From Aquabacterium sp. (lineage in GTDB: Bacteria > Pseudomonadota > Gammaproteobacteria > Burkholderiales > Burkholderiaceae_C), in contig NZ_JACPYU010000003.1 of the NCBI RefSeq assembly GCF_016195855.1, positions 744,001 through 808,000 on the forward strand: a DNA stretch of 64,000 bases, read 5' to 3'. The notes beneath the pieces are model-generated. The model saw nothing but the letters and a program-made list of their open reading frames with translations. It ran no database searches and was not told the origin of the DNA. This document shows positions 1 to 9,509 of this stretch, in pieces; position 1 is the first letter of the stretch, and the number at the start of each line of letters is the position of its first letter. A program made the translations under genes and the position numbers.

Positions 1-256
1 GGGCGCCTGCCTCGGTGGCTGGCCAGAACGAGGCGATGCGCTCGGCCAGAGCTTGCGCCGTGTCGAACTTGCCACCACCCAATCCATCGGTGCCCACGAA
101 GTCGGTGTCGCAGAACTGGCAGACAGCCGTGGCCCGGTCGGCCTCGCGGCCCGTCCACAGGTTGCAGCCCGCAAAGCGGCAGAACACGGCCGGGCGCCCG
201 GCATGGGTGCCCTCGCCTTGCAGGGTATAGAAAATCTCTTTGACGCTGTAAGTCAT
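1..256 (-). CDS. queE: 7-carboxy-7-deazaguanine synthase QueE, N-terminal part (runs off window)
   Basis: The protein begins MTYSVKEIFYTLQGEGTHAG, the usual QueE opening, where the LQGEG stretch binds substrate and SAM. A cysteine cluster follows (CRFAGCNLW, then CQFCDTDF about 15 residues later). It corresponds to the radical-SAM cysteine region in the E. coli-type QueE arrangement with an insert. The enzyme makes 7-carboxy-7-deazaguanine from 6-carboxytetrahydropterin on the way to queuosine. Only about 85 residues are inside the window; the C-terminus lies before base 1. The ATG follows the TGA of the upstream small membrane gene by one base, so the two are probably co-transcribed. Confidence 0.88.
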   Translation of the reverse strand, partial: MTYSVKEIFYTLQGEGTHAGRPAVFCRFAGCNLWTGREADRATAVCQFCDTDFVGTDGLGGGKFDTAQALAERIASFWPATEAGA

Positions 257-257
257 G

Positions 258-527
258 TCAACGCAGTCCTGTCCACCAAACCGTCAAGGCCGAGGCCAGC
301 ACCAGACCTGTGTAGGTCAACATGGCACCATCCCGGCCGGTTATCAACAACCCGACGATCAACACGGCGGCATTGACGATCGAAGCCCATTTCACCTGGC
401 GCAACCAGCCCGCACTGCTCAAAGCCCTCCACCACATCAGGCGGGCCAGGCTGGGCACCAGCAAAGCCATGCCCAAAGCAGGCAAAAAGAAGTTCAAAGC
501 GTGGTTCAAGCCGTCCAGAAAACCCAT
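258..527 (-). CDS. Small hydrophobic membrane protein, unknown function
   Basis: Eighty-nine residues starting MGFLDGLNHALNFFLPALGM. About three hydrophobic segments are visible: residues ~8-30 (FFLPALGMALLVPSLA), ~48-63 (IVNAAVLIVGLLITG) and ~68-88. A basic, Trp-rich loop (MWWRALSSAGWLRQVKW) lies between the first two. No catalytic motif is recognised. A longer in-frame reading continues upstream, but it would run antisense through hemA and is not credible. The ATG at 527 gives a compact protein whose stop lies one base before queE. I infer an inner-membrane protein co-expressed with queE. Confidence 0.62.
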   Translation of the reverse strand: MGFLDGLNHALNFFLPALGMALLVPSLARLMWWRALSSAGWLRQVKWASIVNAAVLIVGLLITGRDGAMLTYTGLVLASALTVWWTGLR

Positions 528-643
528 GGGGCTCCTCAGGCAGCGCGTGATACCGTTGCTTTTGCGAGCTTTGCCGGCCTTGCGCTGCATCAAATCTGGA
601 GAAGTCGCATTTCCCGCGTCAACCCAGGCAAAGGGTAGGATTT

Positions 644-660
644 TATAATCTTCTGATATG
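644..660 (+). promoter_or_regulatory. Perfect -10 box next to the hemA start codon
   Basis: A consensus TATAAT lies at 644-649, and the hemA ATG is at 658-660, leaving only eight bases between them. Transcription would start at about 656-658, giving an almost leaderless mRNA. No good -35 hexamer is seen 17 bases upstream, and no Shine-Dalgarno sequence can fit. This is sequence-based inference only. Confidence 0.45.
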
Positions 661-2031
661 ACTGTCTTGACCCTGGGCTTGAACCACACCACCGCCGCTG
701 TCGACCTGCGTGGCCGATTCGCGTTTGCGGTGGACCAACTGGCCCCCACCCTCAAGACGGTCCACCAGCGCCTGACCGGCTCCCCGCACGCTGAAGTGGC
801 CCTGCTGTCCACCTGCAACCGCACCGAGTTGTACTGCGCCGCAGGCGGTCTGGGCGGCCCGGTGCACGCCCTGCGCCATGCGGCGGTGGACTGGTTGTCC
901 GGCATCGGCGGCGTCTCCAGCGAAGAGCTGATGCGCCACACCTATGTGCTGGAAGGCGGCCAGGCGGCGCGCCACGCCTTCCGCGTCGCCAGTGGGCTGG
1001 ATTCGATGGTGCTGGGCGAACCCCAGATCCTGGGCCAGATGAAGCAGGCCGTGCGCGAGGCTGACACCGCCGGCACGCTGGGCACAACCCTGCACCAGCT
1101 CTTCCAGCGCAGCTTTGCCGTGGCCAAGGAGGTGCGCACTTCCACCGAGATCGGCGCGCACTCCATCAGCATGGCCGCCGCGGCCGTGCGCCTGGCCTCG
1201 CAGTTGTTTGAAGACCTGGGCCGCACCAAGGTGCTGTTCGTGGGCGCCGGCGAGATGATCGAGCTCACCGCCACGCACTTTGCCGCCCGCAACCCGCGCA
1301 CCATGGCCGTGGCCAACCGCACGCTGGAGCGCGGCGAAAAGCTCGCCACCCACCTGGGCGCGCAAGCCATGCGCCTGGCCGACCTGCCCCAGCGCCTGCA
1401 CGAGTTCGACATCGTCGTGTCCTGCACGGCCAGCACCCTGCCCATCATCGGCCTGGGTGCCGTCGAGCGAGCGCTGAAGGCCCGCAAGCGCCGCCCCATC
1501 TTCATGGTCGACCTGGCCGTGCCGCGCGACATCGAACCCGAGGTCGCACGCCTGGATGACGTCTACCTCTACACCGTGGACGACCTGTCCACCATGGTGC
1601 AGACCGCTGGCGAGAAGCGCCAGGCCGCCGTCGCCCAGGCCGAAGCCATCATCGAAACCGGCGTGCAAGGCTTTGTGCACTGGCTGGACCAGCGCACCAC
1701 CGTGCCCCTGATCCAGGCCCTGCACAGTCAGGCCGACGCCTGGCGCACCGCCGAGATGGCCCGCGCCCGCAAGCTGCTGGCCAAGGGCGAAGACATCGAA
1801 GCCGTGCTGGAAGCCATGTCGCGTGGCCTCACGCAAAAGATGCTGCACGGCGCCATGGCCGAGCTGCACAGCGCCGACGCCGGCCAGCGCCCGCAGGTGG
1901 CCGCGGCCCTGTCGCGCCTGTTCCTGCGCGGCGAGCTGGTTCCCGGGCGCAACACCACGGCCAGCAGCCCGCCCGACAAGGCCGAGCCGGGGCAAGCCAA
2001 TCGGCATGATCCCCAGGGGGACAAGGCGTGA
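658..2031 (+). CDS. hemA: Glutamyl-tRNA reductase HemA
   Basis: This enzyme reduces glutamyl-tRNA(Glu) to glutamate-1-semialdehyde, the first committed step of C5 heme and tetrapyrrole synthesis. The 457-residue protein starts [20 protein letters not shown] like its family. It contains the catalytic cysteine in [11 protein letters not shown] (about residue 50), the [15 protein letters not shown] signature, a Rossmann NADPH site ([11 protein letters not shown]) and the C-terminal dimerisation helices. Length is normal for the family. Its TGA overlaps the GTG start of prfA by three bases, suggesting translational coupling in a hemA-prfA-prmC operon, a common arrangement in proteobacteria. The divergent small membrane gene and queE lie upstream. 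Confidence 0.97.
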   Translation: MTVLTLGLNHTTAAVDLRGRFAFAVDQLAPTLKTVHQRLTGSPHAEVALLSTCNRTELYCAAGGLGGPVHALRHAAVDWLSGIGGVSSEELMRHTYVLEGGQAARHAFRVASGLDSMVLGEPQILGQMKQAVREADTAGTLGTTLHQLFQRSFAVAKEVRTSTEIGAHSISMAAAAVRLASQLFEDLGRTKVLFVGAGEMIELTATHFAARNPRTMAVANRTLERGEKLATHLGAQAMRLADLPQRLHEFDIVVSCTASTLPIIGLGAVERALKARKRRPIFMVDLAVPRDIEPEVARLDDVYLYTVDDLSTMVQTAGEKRQAAVAQAEAIIETGVQGFVHWLDQRTTVPLIQALHSQADAWRTAEMARARKLLAKGEDIEAVLEAMSRGLTQKMLHGAMAELHSADAGQRPQVAAALSRLFLRGELVPGRNTTASSPPDKAEPGQANRHDPQGDKA

Positions 2032-2966
2032 GCGCCGGTCTGGCGCCCTCCCTTGCCTCTTCGCTCGACCGCCTGGCCCGCCGCCTGCAAGAGCTGGATG
2101 CAGCCCTGTCCGACCCGGTCATCGCCGCGGACAACAAGCGCTTTCGGGATCTGTCACGCGAGCACGCCGAAGTCAGCAGCGTGTGCGACCTGGCCCAGCG
2201 CCACACCCGCCGCCAGCAGGACCTGGCCGGGGCAAAACAGATGCTGGACGAAGCCGGTGACGACGCCGACATGCGCGCCATGGCCCAGGAAGAAATCGCC
2301 CAGGCCGAAGCCGACCTGACCCAGCTGGAAACGCAGTTGCAGACCGCCCTGCTGCCCAAGGACCCCGACGATGCCCGCAACGCCTTTGTCGAAATCCGCG
2401 CCGGCACGGGCGGCGATGAATCCGCCCTGTTTGCGGGTGACCTCGCCCGCATGTACACCCGCTATGCCGAACGCATGGGCTGGACGACCGAGATCATGTC
2501 GGCCAGTGAGTCCGACCTGGGCGGCTACAAGGAAGTCGTGCTGCGCTTTGAAGGCAACAACGTCTACGGCCGGCTCAAGTTCGAGTCCGGCGGCCACCGC
2601 GTCCAGCGCGTGCCGGCCACCGAAACGCAAGGCCGCATCCACACCAGCGCCTGCACCGTGGCCGTGATGCCCGAGCCAGACGAAACCGAGGCCATCAAGC
2701 TCAACCCGGCCGACCTGCGCATCGACACCTTCCGTGCCACCAAGGAAGCGGCGCTGCGCAAGAGCCTGGTGGGCTCCGGCGACCGCTCCGACCGCATCCG
2801 CACCTACAACTTCCCCCAGGGCCGCCTGACCGACCACCGCATCAACCTCACGCTCTACAAGCTTCTGGCCATCATGGAAGGTGAGCTGGATGACGTGGTA
2901 GCGGCCCTCCTGAGCGCCCAGGCCGCCGACCAGCTGGCCGAACTGGAAGCGGCCACCGGTGTCTGA
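2028..2966 (+). CDS. prfA: Peptide chain release factor 1, in-frame internal deletion removing the GGQ loop
   Basis: RF1 releases the finished peptide at UAA and UAG. The reading frame is open and clearly RF1: coiled N-terminal domain, [22 protein letters not shown], and the codon-recognition PAT motif at residues 196-198 ([15 protein letters not shown]). The C-terminal [18 protein letters not shown] is also present. It is only 312 residues against the usual ~360. The sequence passes from DLRIDTFRA (ending at residue 237, base 2738) straight to [12 protein letters not shown]. In normal RF1 about 48 residues lie there, including SGAGGQ with the catalytic Gly-Gly-Gln, and those are absent. A factor like this could read stop codons but should not hydrolyse peptidyl-tRNA. 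The GTG start overlaps hemA; prmC, whose product methylates the missing Gln, follows with an 8-base overlap. A sequence or assembly error is possible. Confidence 0.93.
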   Translation: MSAGLAPSLASSLDRLARRLQELDAALSDPVIAADNKRFRDLSREHAEVSSVCDLAQRHTRRQQDLAGAKQMLDEAGDDADMRAMAQEEIAQAEADLTQLETQLQTALLPKDPDDARNAFVEIRAGTGGDESALFAGDLARMYTRYAERMGWTTEIMSASESDLGGYKEVVLRFEGNNVYGRLKFESGGHRVQRVPATETQGRIHTSACTVAVMPEPDETEAIKLNPADLRIDTFRATKEAALRKSLVGSGDRSDRIRTYNFPQGRLTDHRINLTLYKLLAIMEGELDDVVAALLSAQAADQLAELEAATGV

Positions 2967-3834
2967 CGCCAGCCCCCACATGCCCCTCACGCAGGCGACT
3001 GAGCCCCTGAACACACCCCTGACGGTTGCGCAAGCCATGCAGCACGCGCGCCAACAAGGCCTGGACCGCCTGGACGCCCAACTGCTGCTGTGCGACGCTG
3101 TGCAACAAAGCCATGCCTGGTTGCTGGCGCATGGCGGCGACGTGCTGCCCCCCGCGCAACAAACCCGTTTTCTCAGCGGGCTGGCACGCCGCACGACCGG
3201 CGAGCCCCTGGCCTACATCCTGGGCGACAAGGCCTTCTTTGGCCTGACCCTGGCCGTGTCACCCGACGTGCTCATCCCCCGGCCCGATACTGAAACCCTG
3301 GTCGAATGGGCGCTCGAGCTGATTCCTGAACAAGTGATCACCACGGTGCTGGACCTGGGCACGGGCAGCGGCGCCATCGCCCTGGCCATCCAGCACCAGC
3401 GCCCCCGCGCCCAAGTCACCGCCGTGGACGCCAGCGAAGCCGCACTGCGCGTGGCGCAAGCCAACGCGCAACAGCTCCAGTTGCCCGTCACCTTCCGCCA
3501 CGGCAACTGGCTCGCCCCGGTGGCCGGCGAACGCTTTGACCTCATCGTCAGCAACCCGCCCTACATCGCCGAAGGCGACCCGCACATGGCCGCCCTGGGC
3601 TTCGAGCCCAAACAGGCCCTGACCGCCGGCGCCGATGGCCTGGATGACCTGCGCCAGATCATTGCTGCCGCCCCCGAGCACCTGAGCCCCGGCGGCTGGC
3701 TGCTGCTGGAACACGGCTACGACCAGCCTGTCGCGGTCGCGCAACTGCTGACCGAGCGCGGGTTTTCAAATGTAAGTACCCGCTTCGATCTCGGGGGCCA
3801 GCCCCGCTGCACGGGCGGCCAGCGCCCTACGTAA
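2959..3834 (+). CDS. prmC: Release factor glutamine methyltransferase PrmC (HemK)
   Basis: This SAM-dependent N5-glutamine methyltransferase modifies the GGQ glutamine of RF1 and RF2. The 291-residue protein has an N-terminal helical substrate domain, then [15 protein letters not shown] and [15 protein letters not shown]. The SAM-binding [15 protein letters not shown] and the diagnostic NPPY tetrad (residues 199-202, [10 protein letters not shown]) follow. The GTG at 2959 overlaps the prfA stop by eight bases; an internal ATG at 2980 is an alternative. It is intact although the substrate motif is missing from the adjacent prfA; RF2, encoded elsewhere, would still be a substrate. Confidence 0.95.
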   Translation: MSDASPHMPLTQATEPLNTPLTVAQAMQHARQQGLDRLDAQLLLCDAVQQSHAWLLAHGGDVLPPAQQTRFLSGLARRTTGEPLAYILGDKAFFGLTLAVSPDVLIPRPDTETLVEWALELIPEQVITTVLDLGTGSGAIALAIQHQRPRAQVTAVDASEAALRVAQANAQQLQLPVTFRHGNWLAPVAGERFDLIVSNPPYIAEGDPHMAALGFEPKQALTAGADGLDDLRQIIAAAPEHLSPGGWLLLEHGYDQPVAVAQLLTERGFSNVSTRFDLGGQPRCTGGQRPT

Positions 3835-3970
3835 AGCGATCCCGGAACCCGGGCAAACCCGCTCCCGCGGCGATTGCGCCCGGCGAAAATGGTTTGACGA
3901 ACGCTCACACATCCGCCGCACAAGCCCCTACCGCCGGCGTAGCATGAAATCGTTCGTCAAGGAGATTGCC

Positions 3971-4768
3971 ATGTTCCATTCAACCCAGAGCGACTCGCAC
4001 AAGTCCGTACGCATGTGCAGCCCGGCCGCCGGTGGATGGGCCCTGATTGCCTTGATGGGCGCCCTGATCGGCAGCCTGCTGACCCTCACCTCCGCACAGG
4101 CCCAGATGGTGCCCCGCGCCGAGCACGCCTTGCACCAGAACACCGGCAGCGGCAACTACACCGCCGTGCGCATCAACATCAACGCCGGCGAAACAGACGA
4201 CGAAGTCCGTGGCCGCGGCCTGGCCCTGCGTGGCCAGGGTTTCTGGCCCCACTGGGAAGGCCGCATCGGCGTGGTCATCGACCGCCCGATCAACCCACTC
4301 AAGGACTCCTTCGTCCTGGCCCAGCCCAACCAGAGTGCCGGCCTGCGCGTGCGCAGCATGCACATCCTGTCCGACTACTACCTTGACGGGGGCTTCCGTG
4401 CCACCGCCGGCGTGCTGCGCGGTGACACCGGCCAGGCCTGGTGGGGCAGCGGCGGCAATGGCGGCGGCCTGAACCTCAGCATGCAGCGCCTGGACAGCCT
4501 GGGCCTCATGAGCAACCTGGGCAGCCTGAGCAGCACCCAGGACACCCAGACCACGCCCTATGTGGGCGCCGGCTACAGCAACAGCCTGACCGTCAACGGC
4601 ACCCCCAGCGCCTGGCGCTTCAACGCCGACCTGGGCGTCATCAGCGCCAGCTCCAGCAACATCAACCGGATCGGCCAGGTCCTGCAAGGCGACCGCAGCC
4701 TTGACGAGATGGTGCGCGAGATGCGTTTGCGCCCGGTGGTCAAGGTATCTGTCGGCTATTCCTTCTGA
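3971..4768 (+). CDS. Exported protein, probable outer-membrane beta-barrel, unknown function
   Basis: No family is recognised with certainty. A cytoplasmic N-terminus of about 20 residues precedes a hydrophobic signal segment (ALIALMGALIGSLLTLTSAQA, residues ~25-45) ending in an AQA-type cleavage site. The mature part is rich in Gly, Ser, Asn and aromatic residues in alternating patterns (e.g. YVGAGYSNSLTVNG, VKVSVGYSF). It ends in a terminal Phe, which is typical of outer-membrane beta-barrels. The ATG at 3971 has an AAGGAG box (aaggagattgcc) and is preferred over an in-frame ATG at 3944. The gene stands alone between prmC and grxD. Its role is inferred only. Confidence 0.66.
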   Translation: MFHSTQSDSHKSVRMCSPAAGGWALIALMGALIGSLLTLTSAQAQMVPRAEHALHQNTGSGNYTAVRININAGETDDEVRGRGLALRGQGFWPHWEGRIGVVIDRPINPLKDSFVLAQPNQSAGLRVRSMHILSDYYLDGGFRATAGVLRGDTGQAWWGSGGNGGGLNLSMQRLDSLGLMSNLGSLSSTQDTQTTPYVGAGYSNSLTVNGTPSAWRFNADLGVISASSSNINRIGQVLQGDRSLDEMVREMRLRPVVKVSVGYSF

Positions 4769-4833
4769 ACGACTGCAGACCCGTCACAGGCCTGATATAA
4801 CCGGGCTGTTTTCATTTCTGACATGGTTTGCAT

Positions 4834-5151
4834 ATGAGCGACGTTCAACAACGCATTGACGACCTGGTTAAGGGCAACCGCGTCGTGCTGTTCATGAAGG
4901 GCAATGCCCAATTCCCGCAATGCGGTTTCTCGGGTCGCGCGATCCAGATCCTCAAGGCCTGCGGCGTGACCGAACTCAAGACGGTCAACGTGCTCGAAGA
5001 CGAAGAAATCCGTCAAGGCATCAAGGACTACGCCAACTGGCCCACGATCCCGCAGCTCTACATCAACGGTGAATTCATCGGCGGCTCGGACATCATGATG
5101 GAGATGTACCAGGCAGGCGAGTTGCAACAGACGCTGACCGCTGGTCAGTGA
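4834..5151 (+). CDS. grxD: Monothiol glutaredoxin Grx4 family (CGFS type)
   Basis: A 105-residue protein, MSDVQQRIDDLVKGNRVVLF, with the CGFS active site at residues 30-33 (FPQCGFSGRA) and the GSH-binding WPTIPQLYINGEFIGGSDI stretch. CGFS glutaredoxins carry or deliver [2Fe-2S] clusters, often with BolA partners, and have little disulfide reductase activity. Start chosen at 4834; the two extra codons upstream (TTG, CAT) are unlikely. The ubiX GTG lies 7 bases after the stop, suggesting co-transcription. Confidence 0.96.
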   Translation: MSDVQQRIDDLVKGNRVVLFMKGNAQFPQCGFSGRAIQILKACGVTELKTVNVLEDEEIRQGIKDYANWPTIPQLYINGEFIGGSDIMMEMYQAGELQQTLTAGQ

Positions 5152-5158
5152 GCCTGGC

Positions 5159-5737
5159 GTGACCGAGCTCACGCACCCTGCCCGTCTGGTCATCGGCATC
5201 ACCGGTGCCAGCGGCGCGGTGTACGGTGTCCGGCTGCTGGAGCGCGCCCGTGCCCTGGGTGTGCAGACGCACCTGGTCGCCACCCCAGCGGGCATCCTCA
5301 ACGTCCACCACGAACTGGGCATGGACCGCTCCGAGCTGGAAGCCCTGGCCAGCCAGGCCCATGCCCCGGGTGATGTGGGCGCCTGCATTGCCAGTGGCAG
5401 CTTCATGACCGATGCGATGGTCATTGCCCCCTGCTCCATGAAGACGCTCGCCGCCGTGGCACACGGCATGGGCGACAACCTGCTCACCCGCGCTGCTGAC
5501 GTCACGCTCAAGGAGCGGCGCCGGCTCGTGCTGATGGTGCGCGAAACCCCCTTCAACCTCGCTCACCTGCGCAACATGACGGCGGTGACCGAGATGGGCG
5601 GCATCGTCTTCCCGCCCTTGCCCGCCTTCTACCACCGGCCGCAAAGCATTGACGAGCTGGTCAACGAAACGGTCGAGCGCGTGCTGGCCATGCTGCACAT
5701 CGACCAGGCACAGCCGCGGCAATGGCGCGGCCTGTGA
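5159..5737 (+). CDS. ubiX: Flavin prenyltransferase UbiX
   Basis: UbiX joins a dimethylallyl group to FMN to make prenylated FMN, the cofactor of UbiD-type decarboxylases, and so serves ubiquinone synthesis. The 192-residue protein has the FMN-binding LVIGITGASGAVYGVRLLE at its N-terminus. It also has GSFMTDAMVIAPCSMKTLAAVAHG, the basic LKERRRLVLMVRETPFN segment and a C-terminal MGGIVFPPLPAFYHRPQSI. All are family hallmarks and the length is normal. The GTG start follows grxD by seven bases. No ubiD is in the window. Confidence 0.96.
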   Translation: MTELTHPARLVIGITGASGAVYGVRLLERARALGVQTHLVATPAGILNVHHELGMDRSELEALASQAHAPGDVGACIASGSFMTDAMVIAPCSMKTLAAVAHGMGDNLLTRAADVTLKERRRLVLMVRETPFNLAHLRNMTAVTEMGGIVFPPLPAFYHRPQSIDELVNETVERVLAMLHIDQAQPRQWRGL

Positions 5738-5853
5738 GCTTGTTCACGCGCCCGGCAGATTGATGTGTCAGGCCGGCCCCGCGGCGGCCGGATACTGCAT
5801 CTGCGGCCCCTCAGAGCCCGTAACAAGGCGCATCTGAACGGTCCCCGACAGCC

Positions 5854-6240
5854 ATGCCGACACACACCTGTTCTGCCAGTTTGTTCAGCGTACTGGGCTT
5901 GCTGTGCCACGACCTGGCATCGGCCCAGGACAAGCCCAGAACGGGCGATGCCATCGCAGGCCAGCGGCTGTATCAAGCCTATTGCACGCGCTGCCATGCG
6001 GTGGACGAGAACAAGATCGGCCCCGCGCACCGGGGCGTCTACGGGCGGCTGGCAGGCAGCGCCCCCCACTACGACTACTCCACCGGCCTGACCTATGCCG
6101 ACTTCGTGTGGAACGCCCGCACACTCGACCTGTGGCTGAAGGACCCCTCTGCGATGGTGCCCTGGCAGCAAATGGACTTCCAGGTGCCTGACCCGCAAGA
6201 GCGGGCCCACCTGATTGCCTACCTGAAGACCCTGCGCTGA
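5854..6240 (+). CDS. Class I c-type cytochrome, exported
   Basis: A 128-residue periplasmic electron carrier. Residues 1-24 look like a Sec signal ending in ASA. The heme-attachment motif CTRCH occupies residues 44-48 (YCTRCHAVDENKIGPAHRGVYGR). Met101 and Met107 (AMVPWQQMDF) are candidates for the axial ligand. The terminal ERAHLIAYLKTLR helix is typical of class I cytochromes. The partner oxidase or reductase cannot be told from context. Its TGA directly abuts the stop codon of the convergent lytic transglycosylase, so any terminator must lie inside coding sequence. Confidence 0.9.
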   Translation: MPTHTCSASLFSVLGLLCHDLASAQDKPRTGDAIAGQRLYQAYCTRCHAVDENKIGPAHRGVYGRLAGSAPHYDYSTGLTYADFVWNARTLDLWLKDPSAMVPWQQMDFQVPDPQERAHLIAYLKTLR

Positions 6241-6915
6241 TCAGCGGCGGGGCGAGGCACCCGCATCGGCGACCTGCGTGCCCGCGCCATCAGGCAACTG
6301 CCACGCACGACGCGCGGCCGTGACCATGTTAGGGTACTCAGGGCGCCCGCGGCTGCCGTTGTAGCGCCCCAGGGCCATGAAGAGGTTGCCCTTTTCCACG
6401 TCCAGGTAGTGGCGCAGGATCACGCAGCCAAAACGCAGATTGGTCTGCATGTGAAACAGGCTGCTGGCCTCGCCATTGCCGATGGTGCGTGACCAGAAAG
6501 GCATGACCTGCATGTAGCCGCGCGCCCCGACGGGCGAGATGGCGTACTTGCGGAAACCGCTTTCCACCTGGATCAGGCCCATGACCAGGCTGGGGTCCAG
6601 CCCCGCGCGCTTGGATTCATAGCAGACCGTCTGCAGGAACTCGCGGCGAACCAGGTCTTCGGGCTTGCGTTTGGCCAGTTTGGCCTCCAGCCCGAAAGCC
6701 CAGGATTCGCACTGCTGGCGCTGCCCCGCATCGGCAAACACCAGCGCCGGCGCCGTGCCACTGCCCACCGCGGCAGACAGGGCCGTGCGCACCGCATCGG
6801 CCAGCGGCTCTTCGATCTGACCGCCGGCCAGGGAAGAGGCAGGCGCCATCAAACCCGCCAGCAGCGCAAGGCTTGCCAGCGCGCCAGTCAGGGAAGTGGT
6901 CCAGCGGTGCGACAT
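6241..6915 (-). CDS. Lytic transglycosylase (SLT domain), exported
   Basis: The N-terminus MSHRWTTSLTGALASLALLA reads as a signal peptide with cleavage near SLAGG. The body has the soluble lytic transglycosylase fold: LDPSLVMGLIQVESGFRKYA, with the catalytic Glu in VESGF, then SPVGARGYMQVMPFW and NLRFGCVILRHYL. It cleaves the MurNAc-GlcNAc bond of peptidoglycan, forming 1,6-anhydroMurNAc. An alternative ATG lies 12 bases upstream (6927). It follows proS by a few dozen bases on the same strand and is probably transcribed with it. Confidence 0.92.
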   Translation of the reverse strand: MSHRWTTSLTGALASLALLAGLMAPASSLAGGQIEEPLADAVRTALSAAVGSGTAPALVFADAGQRQQCESWAFGLEAKLAKRKPEDLVRREFLQTVCYESKRAGLDPSLVMGLIQVESGFRKYAISPVGARGYMQVMPFWSRTIGNGEASSLFHMQTNLRFGCVILRHYLDVEKGNLFMALGRYNGSRGRPEYPNMVTAARRAWQLPDGAGTQVADAGASPRR

Positions 6916-6950
6916 GAACATCAACAATAAACCAGCTTGCCCCAGTGCGG

Positions 6951-8699
6951 TCAGCCGATTTGCAGGCGCGACAGCACGTGATTCAGGACTTCCGTCACGG
7001 CAATCTTGCTGGCGGCGGCATCCTGGCGGCCCTGGTACTCGGCCAGCCCCTCTTTCAGGCCCTTGTCACCCAGTACCACGCGGTGCGGCACACCAATGAG
7101 CTCCCAGTCGGCAAACATGGCACCGGGGCGCTCGCCACGGTCGTCCAGGATCACGTCCACACCCTTGGCCAGCAGTTCGCTGTGCAGCTTGTCTGCGGCG
7201 GCCTTGACGTCTTCCGAGCGGTCATAGCCCACCGGGCAGATCACCACCGCGAAAGGCGCAATCGACTCCGGCCAGATGATGCCGCGCTCATCGTGCTTTT
7301 GCTCGATGGCGGCGCCCAGGATGCGGGTCACGCCGATGCCATAGCAACCCATCTCGAAATGCTTGGGCTTGCCGTCCACGTCCAGGAAGGTCGCGTTCAT
7401 GGCCTTGGAGTACTTGGTGCCCAGGTAGAACACGTGGCCCACCTCGATGCCGCGCTGGATGGCCAGCACGCCCTTGCCGTCTGGCGAAGGGTCCCCCTCG
7501 ACCACATTGCGGATGTCGGCCACCAGATCGGGCTCGGGCAGGTCACGGCCCCAGTTCACGCCCTGGATGTGGAAGCCCTCTTCATTGGCACCACACACAA
7601 AGTCAGCCATGTTGGCCACGGTGCGGTCGGCGATGACCTTCACGGGCTTGAGCAGCTTGACCGGGCCCAGGTAACCGGGCTTGCAGCCGAAGTGCTCGAC
7701 GATTTCCTTTTCGGTGGCGAAGCGGAAGCCCGCCTTCAGGCCTTCCACCTTGCCTGCCTTGACTTCATTGAGGTCGTGGTCGCCACGCACCAGCAGCAAC
7801 CAGACGGTGGACTTGGCGATCTCGCCATGCTCGTTGAGCTCGTCGGTGGCCAGCACCAGGGACTTCACCGTTTGCGACAGGGGCAGGCCCAGCAACTCGG
7901 CCACATCAGGGCAGGTGCTCTTGCCGGGTGTCGCCACCTTCTCGAAAGCCACGCTGGCCGCACCGCGCTGCGCGATCAGCGCCACGGCCTCGGCCAGCTC
8001 GATGTTGGCGGCGTAATCACTCGTGGGGCAGTAGACGATGGCGTCTTCACCCGTGTCGGCGATCACCTGGAACTCGTGTGAGCGGTCACCGCCGATGGCA
8101 CCGGTATCAGCGGCCACGGCACGGAACTGCAGACCCAGGCGCTCGAAGATGCGGGTGTAGGCCGCGAACATCGCGTCATAGGTCTTGCCGGCGCCTTCCA
8201 CGTCGCGGTCGAAGGAGTAGGCGTCCTTCATGGTGAACTCGCGGCCACGCATGATGCCGAAACGGGGGCGGCGCTCGTCGCGGAACTTGGTCTGGATCTG
8301 GTAGAAGTTCTTGGGCAGCTGGCGGTAGCTGCGCAGCTCCTGGCGGGCGATGTCGGTCACCACTTCTTCAGCGGTGGGCTGGATCACGAAGTCGCGCTGA
8401 TGGCGGTCCTTGAAGCGCAGCAGCTCGTCACCCATCTTGTCGAAGCGACCCGTCTCCTGCCACAGCTCGGCTGGCTGCACCACGGGCATGATCAGCTCGA
8501 CCGCACCGGCCTTGTTCAGCTCCTCGCGGATGATGCCTTCCACCTTGCGGATGGTACGCAGCCCCATGGGCATGTAGTTGTACAGACCTGCGCCCAGCTT
8601 CTTGATGAAGCCCGCGCGCGTCATCAGCTTGTGGCTGACGATCTCGGCGTCGGCAGGGGCTTCCTTGAGGGTCGAGATGAAGAACTGGGAGGCTTTCAT
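6951..8699 (-). CDS. proS: Prolyl-tRNA synthetase
   Basis: A 582-residue class II synthetase of the bacterial type. [20 protein letters not shown] opens the protein. The motif 2 region [25 protein letters not shown], the editing (INS) domain with [12 protein letters not shown] and CGANEEGFH, and motif 3 ([14 protein letters not shown]) are all present. The C-terminal anticodon-binding domain ends SRLQIG. It charges tRNA-Pro and deacylates Ala-tRNA-Pro. The start is set at ATG 8699 by family alignment; the 13 longer codons upstream are not conserved in style. It is divergent from rppH. Confidence 0.97.
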   Translation of the reverse strand: MKASQFFISTLKEAPADAEIVSHKLMTRAGFIKKLGAGLYNYMPMGLRTIRKVEGIIREELNKAGAVELIMPVVQPAELWQETGRFDKMGDELLRFKDRHQRDFVIQPTAEEVVTDIARQELRSYRQLPKNFYQIQTKFRDERRPRFGIMRGREFTMKDAYSFDRDVEGAGKTYDAMFAAYTRIFERLGLQFRAVAADTGAIGGDRSHEFQVIADTGEDAIVYCPTSDYAANIELAEAVALIAQRGAASVAFEKVATPGKSTCPDVAELLGLPLSQTVKSLVLATDELNEHGEIAKSTVWLLLVRGDHDLNEVKAGKVEGLKAGFRFATEKEIVEHFGCKPGYLGPVKLLKPVKVIADRTVANMADFVCGANEEGFHIQGVNWGRDLPEPDLVADIRNVVEGDPSPDGKGVLAIQRGIEVGHVFYLGTKYSKAMNATFLDVDGKPKHFEMGCYGIGVTRILGAAIEQKHDERGIIWPESIAPFAVVICPVGYDRSEDVKAAADKLHSELLAKGVDVILDDRGERPGAMFADWELIGVPHRVVLGDKGLKEGLAEYQGRQDAAASKIAVTEVLNHVLSRLQIG

Positions 8700-8803
8700 A
8701 TGCGCAAAAAATACACCGCATGAATGAGGCATTGACAAACCCCACTAGGCTTAACGCCTGCGCGATGCAATAATGAAACTAGTTGAAAAATTCGGAGTTG
8801 ATT

Positions 8804-9415
8804 ATGCTCGACCGGGAAGGCTTTCGTCCCAACGTCGGCATCATCCTGCTCAATCACCGGAACCAGGTATTTTGGGGCAAACGCATCCGCACCCATTCCT
8901 GGCAGTTCCCGCAAGGCGGCATCAAACATGGTGAGTCGCCAGAGCAGGCGATGTTCCGCGAGCTCCACGAAGAAGTGGGCTTGCTGCCCGACCACGTCCG
9001 CATCATCGCCCGAACCCGCGATTGGCTGCGCTACGAGGTCCCCCAGCACTTCATCCGCAAGGACGCCCGGGGTCATTACAAGGGCCAGAAACAGATCTGG
9101 TTCCTGCTGCAGCTGACCGGTCGCGATTGCGACATGAACCTGCGCGCCACCAGCCACCCCGAGTTCGATGCCTGGCGTTGGCACGAGTACTGGGTACCCC
9201 TGGAGGCCGTGATCGAGTTCAAGCGCGGCGTGTACGAAATGGCGCTGTCCGAGCTGGCGCGCTTCCTGCCCAAACCACAAGGCCACCAGAACCGCTACCT
9301 GCGCGGCAACATGCGTGGCAGCAATGGCCGGCGCCAGGATGGCGGCGACTTGGGCATGGACGACCATGACACTGACGACAGCGGCGTCAGGCTGGTCCAG
9401 ATCGAGTTGAAATGA
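8804..9415 (+). CDS. rppH: RNA pyrophosphohydrolase RppH (Nudix)
   Basis: RppH removes pyrophosphate from the 5' end of mRNAs and so starts RNase E-dependent decay. The 203-residue protein begins [17 protein letters not shown] and has a complete Nudix box at residues ~38-60 ([23 protein letters not shown], given here as the family signature positions). The metal-binding REL-EE glutamates are intact. [15 protein letters not shown] near the C-terminus is basic. The ATG at 8804 has an upstream GGAG; an upstream TTG (8783) is less likely. Divergent from proS, it ends in a strong hairpin terminator. Confidence 0.95.
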   Translation: MLDREGFRPNVGIILLNHRNQVFWGKRIRTHSWQFPQGGIKHGESPEQAMFRELHEEVGLLPDHVRIIARTRDWLRYEVPQHFIRKDARGHYKGQKQIWFLLQLTGRDCDMNLRATSHPEFDAWRWHEYWVPLEAVIEFKRGVYEMALSELARFLPKPQGHQNRYLRGNMRGSNGRRQDGGDLGMDDHDTDDSGVRLVQIELK

Positions 9416-9433
9416 ACCTGGCCAGGCCATGAA

Positions 9434-9462
9434 AAAAGGGGCTCCTTGATGGAGCCCCTTTT
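9434..9462. terminator. Bidirectional rho-independent terminator between rppH and the solute-binding gene
   Basis: A perfect 12-bp stem reads AAAAGGGGCTCC, loop TTGAT, GGAGCCCCTTTT. It has T-runs on both strands and lies between the convergent genes rppH and the 9510-10580 gene. Confidence 0.93.
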
Positions 9463-9509
9463 GCTTGATGCCTCGGCAAACCAGCACCTCCCGCAGGAGG
9501 CGCCCGGCG

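Noticed and set aside
258..941. 227-residue version of the small membrane protein
   Set aside because: The upstream two thirds lie antisense over the hemA promoter and start; only the last 89 residues have membrane-protein character.
643..2007. 454-codon open frame antisense to hemA
   Set aside because: It is a GC-driven shadow of hemA: low-complexity Gly/His/Ala protein, no ribosome site, no family likeness. Similar long antisense frames opposite ctp, proS, the DUF748 gene and putA were rejected for the same reason.
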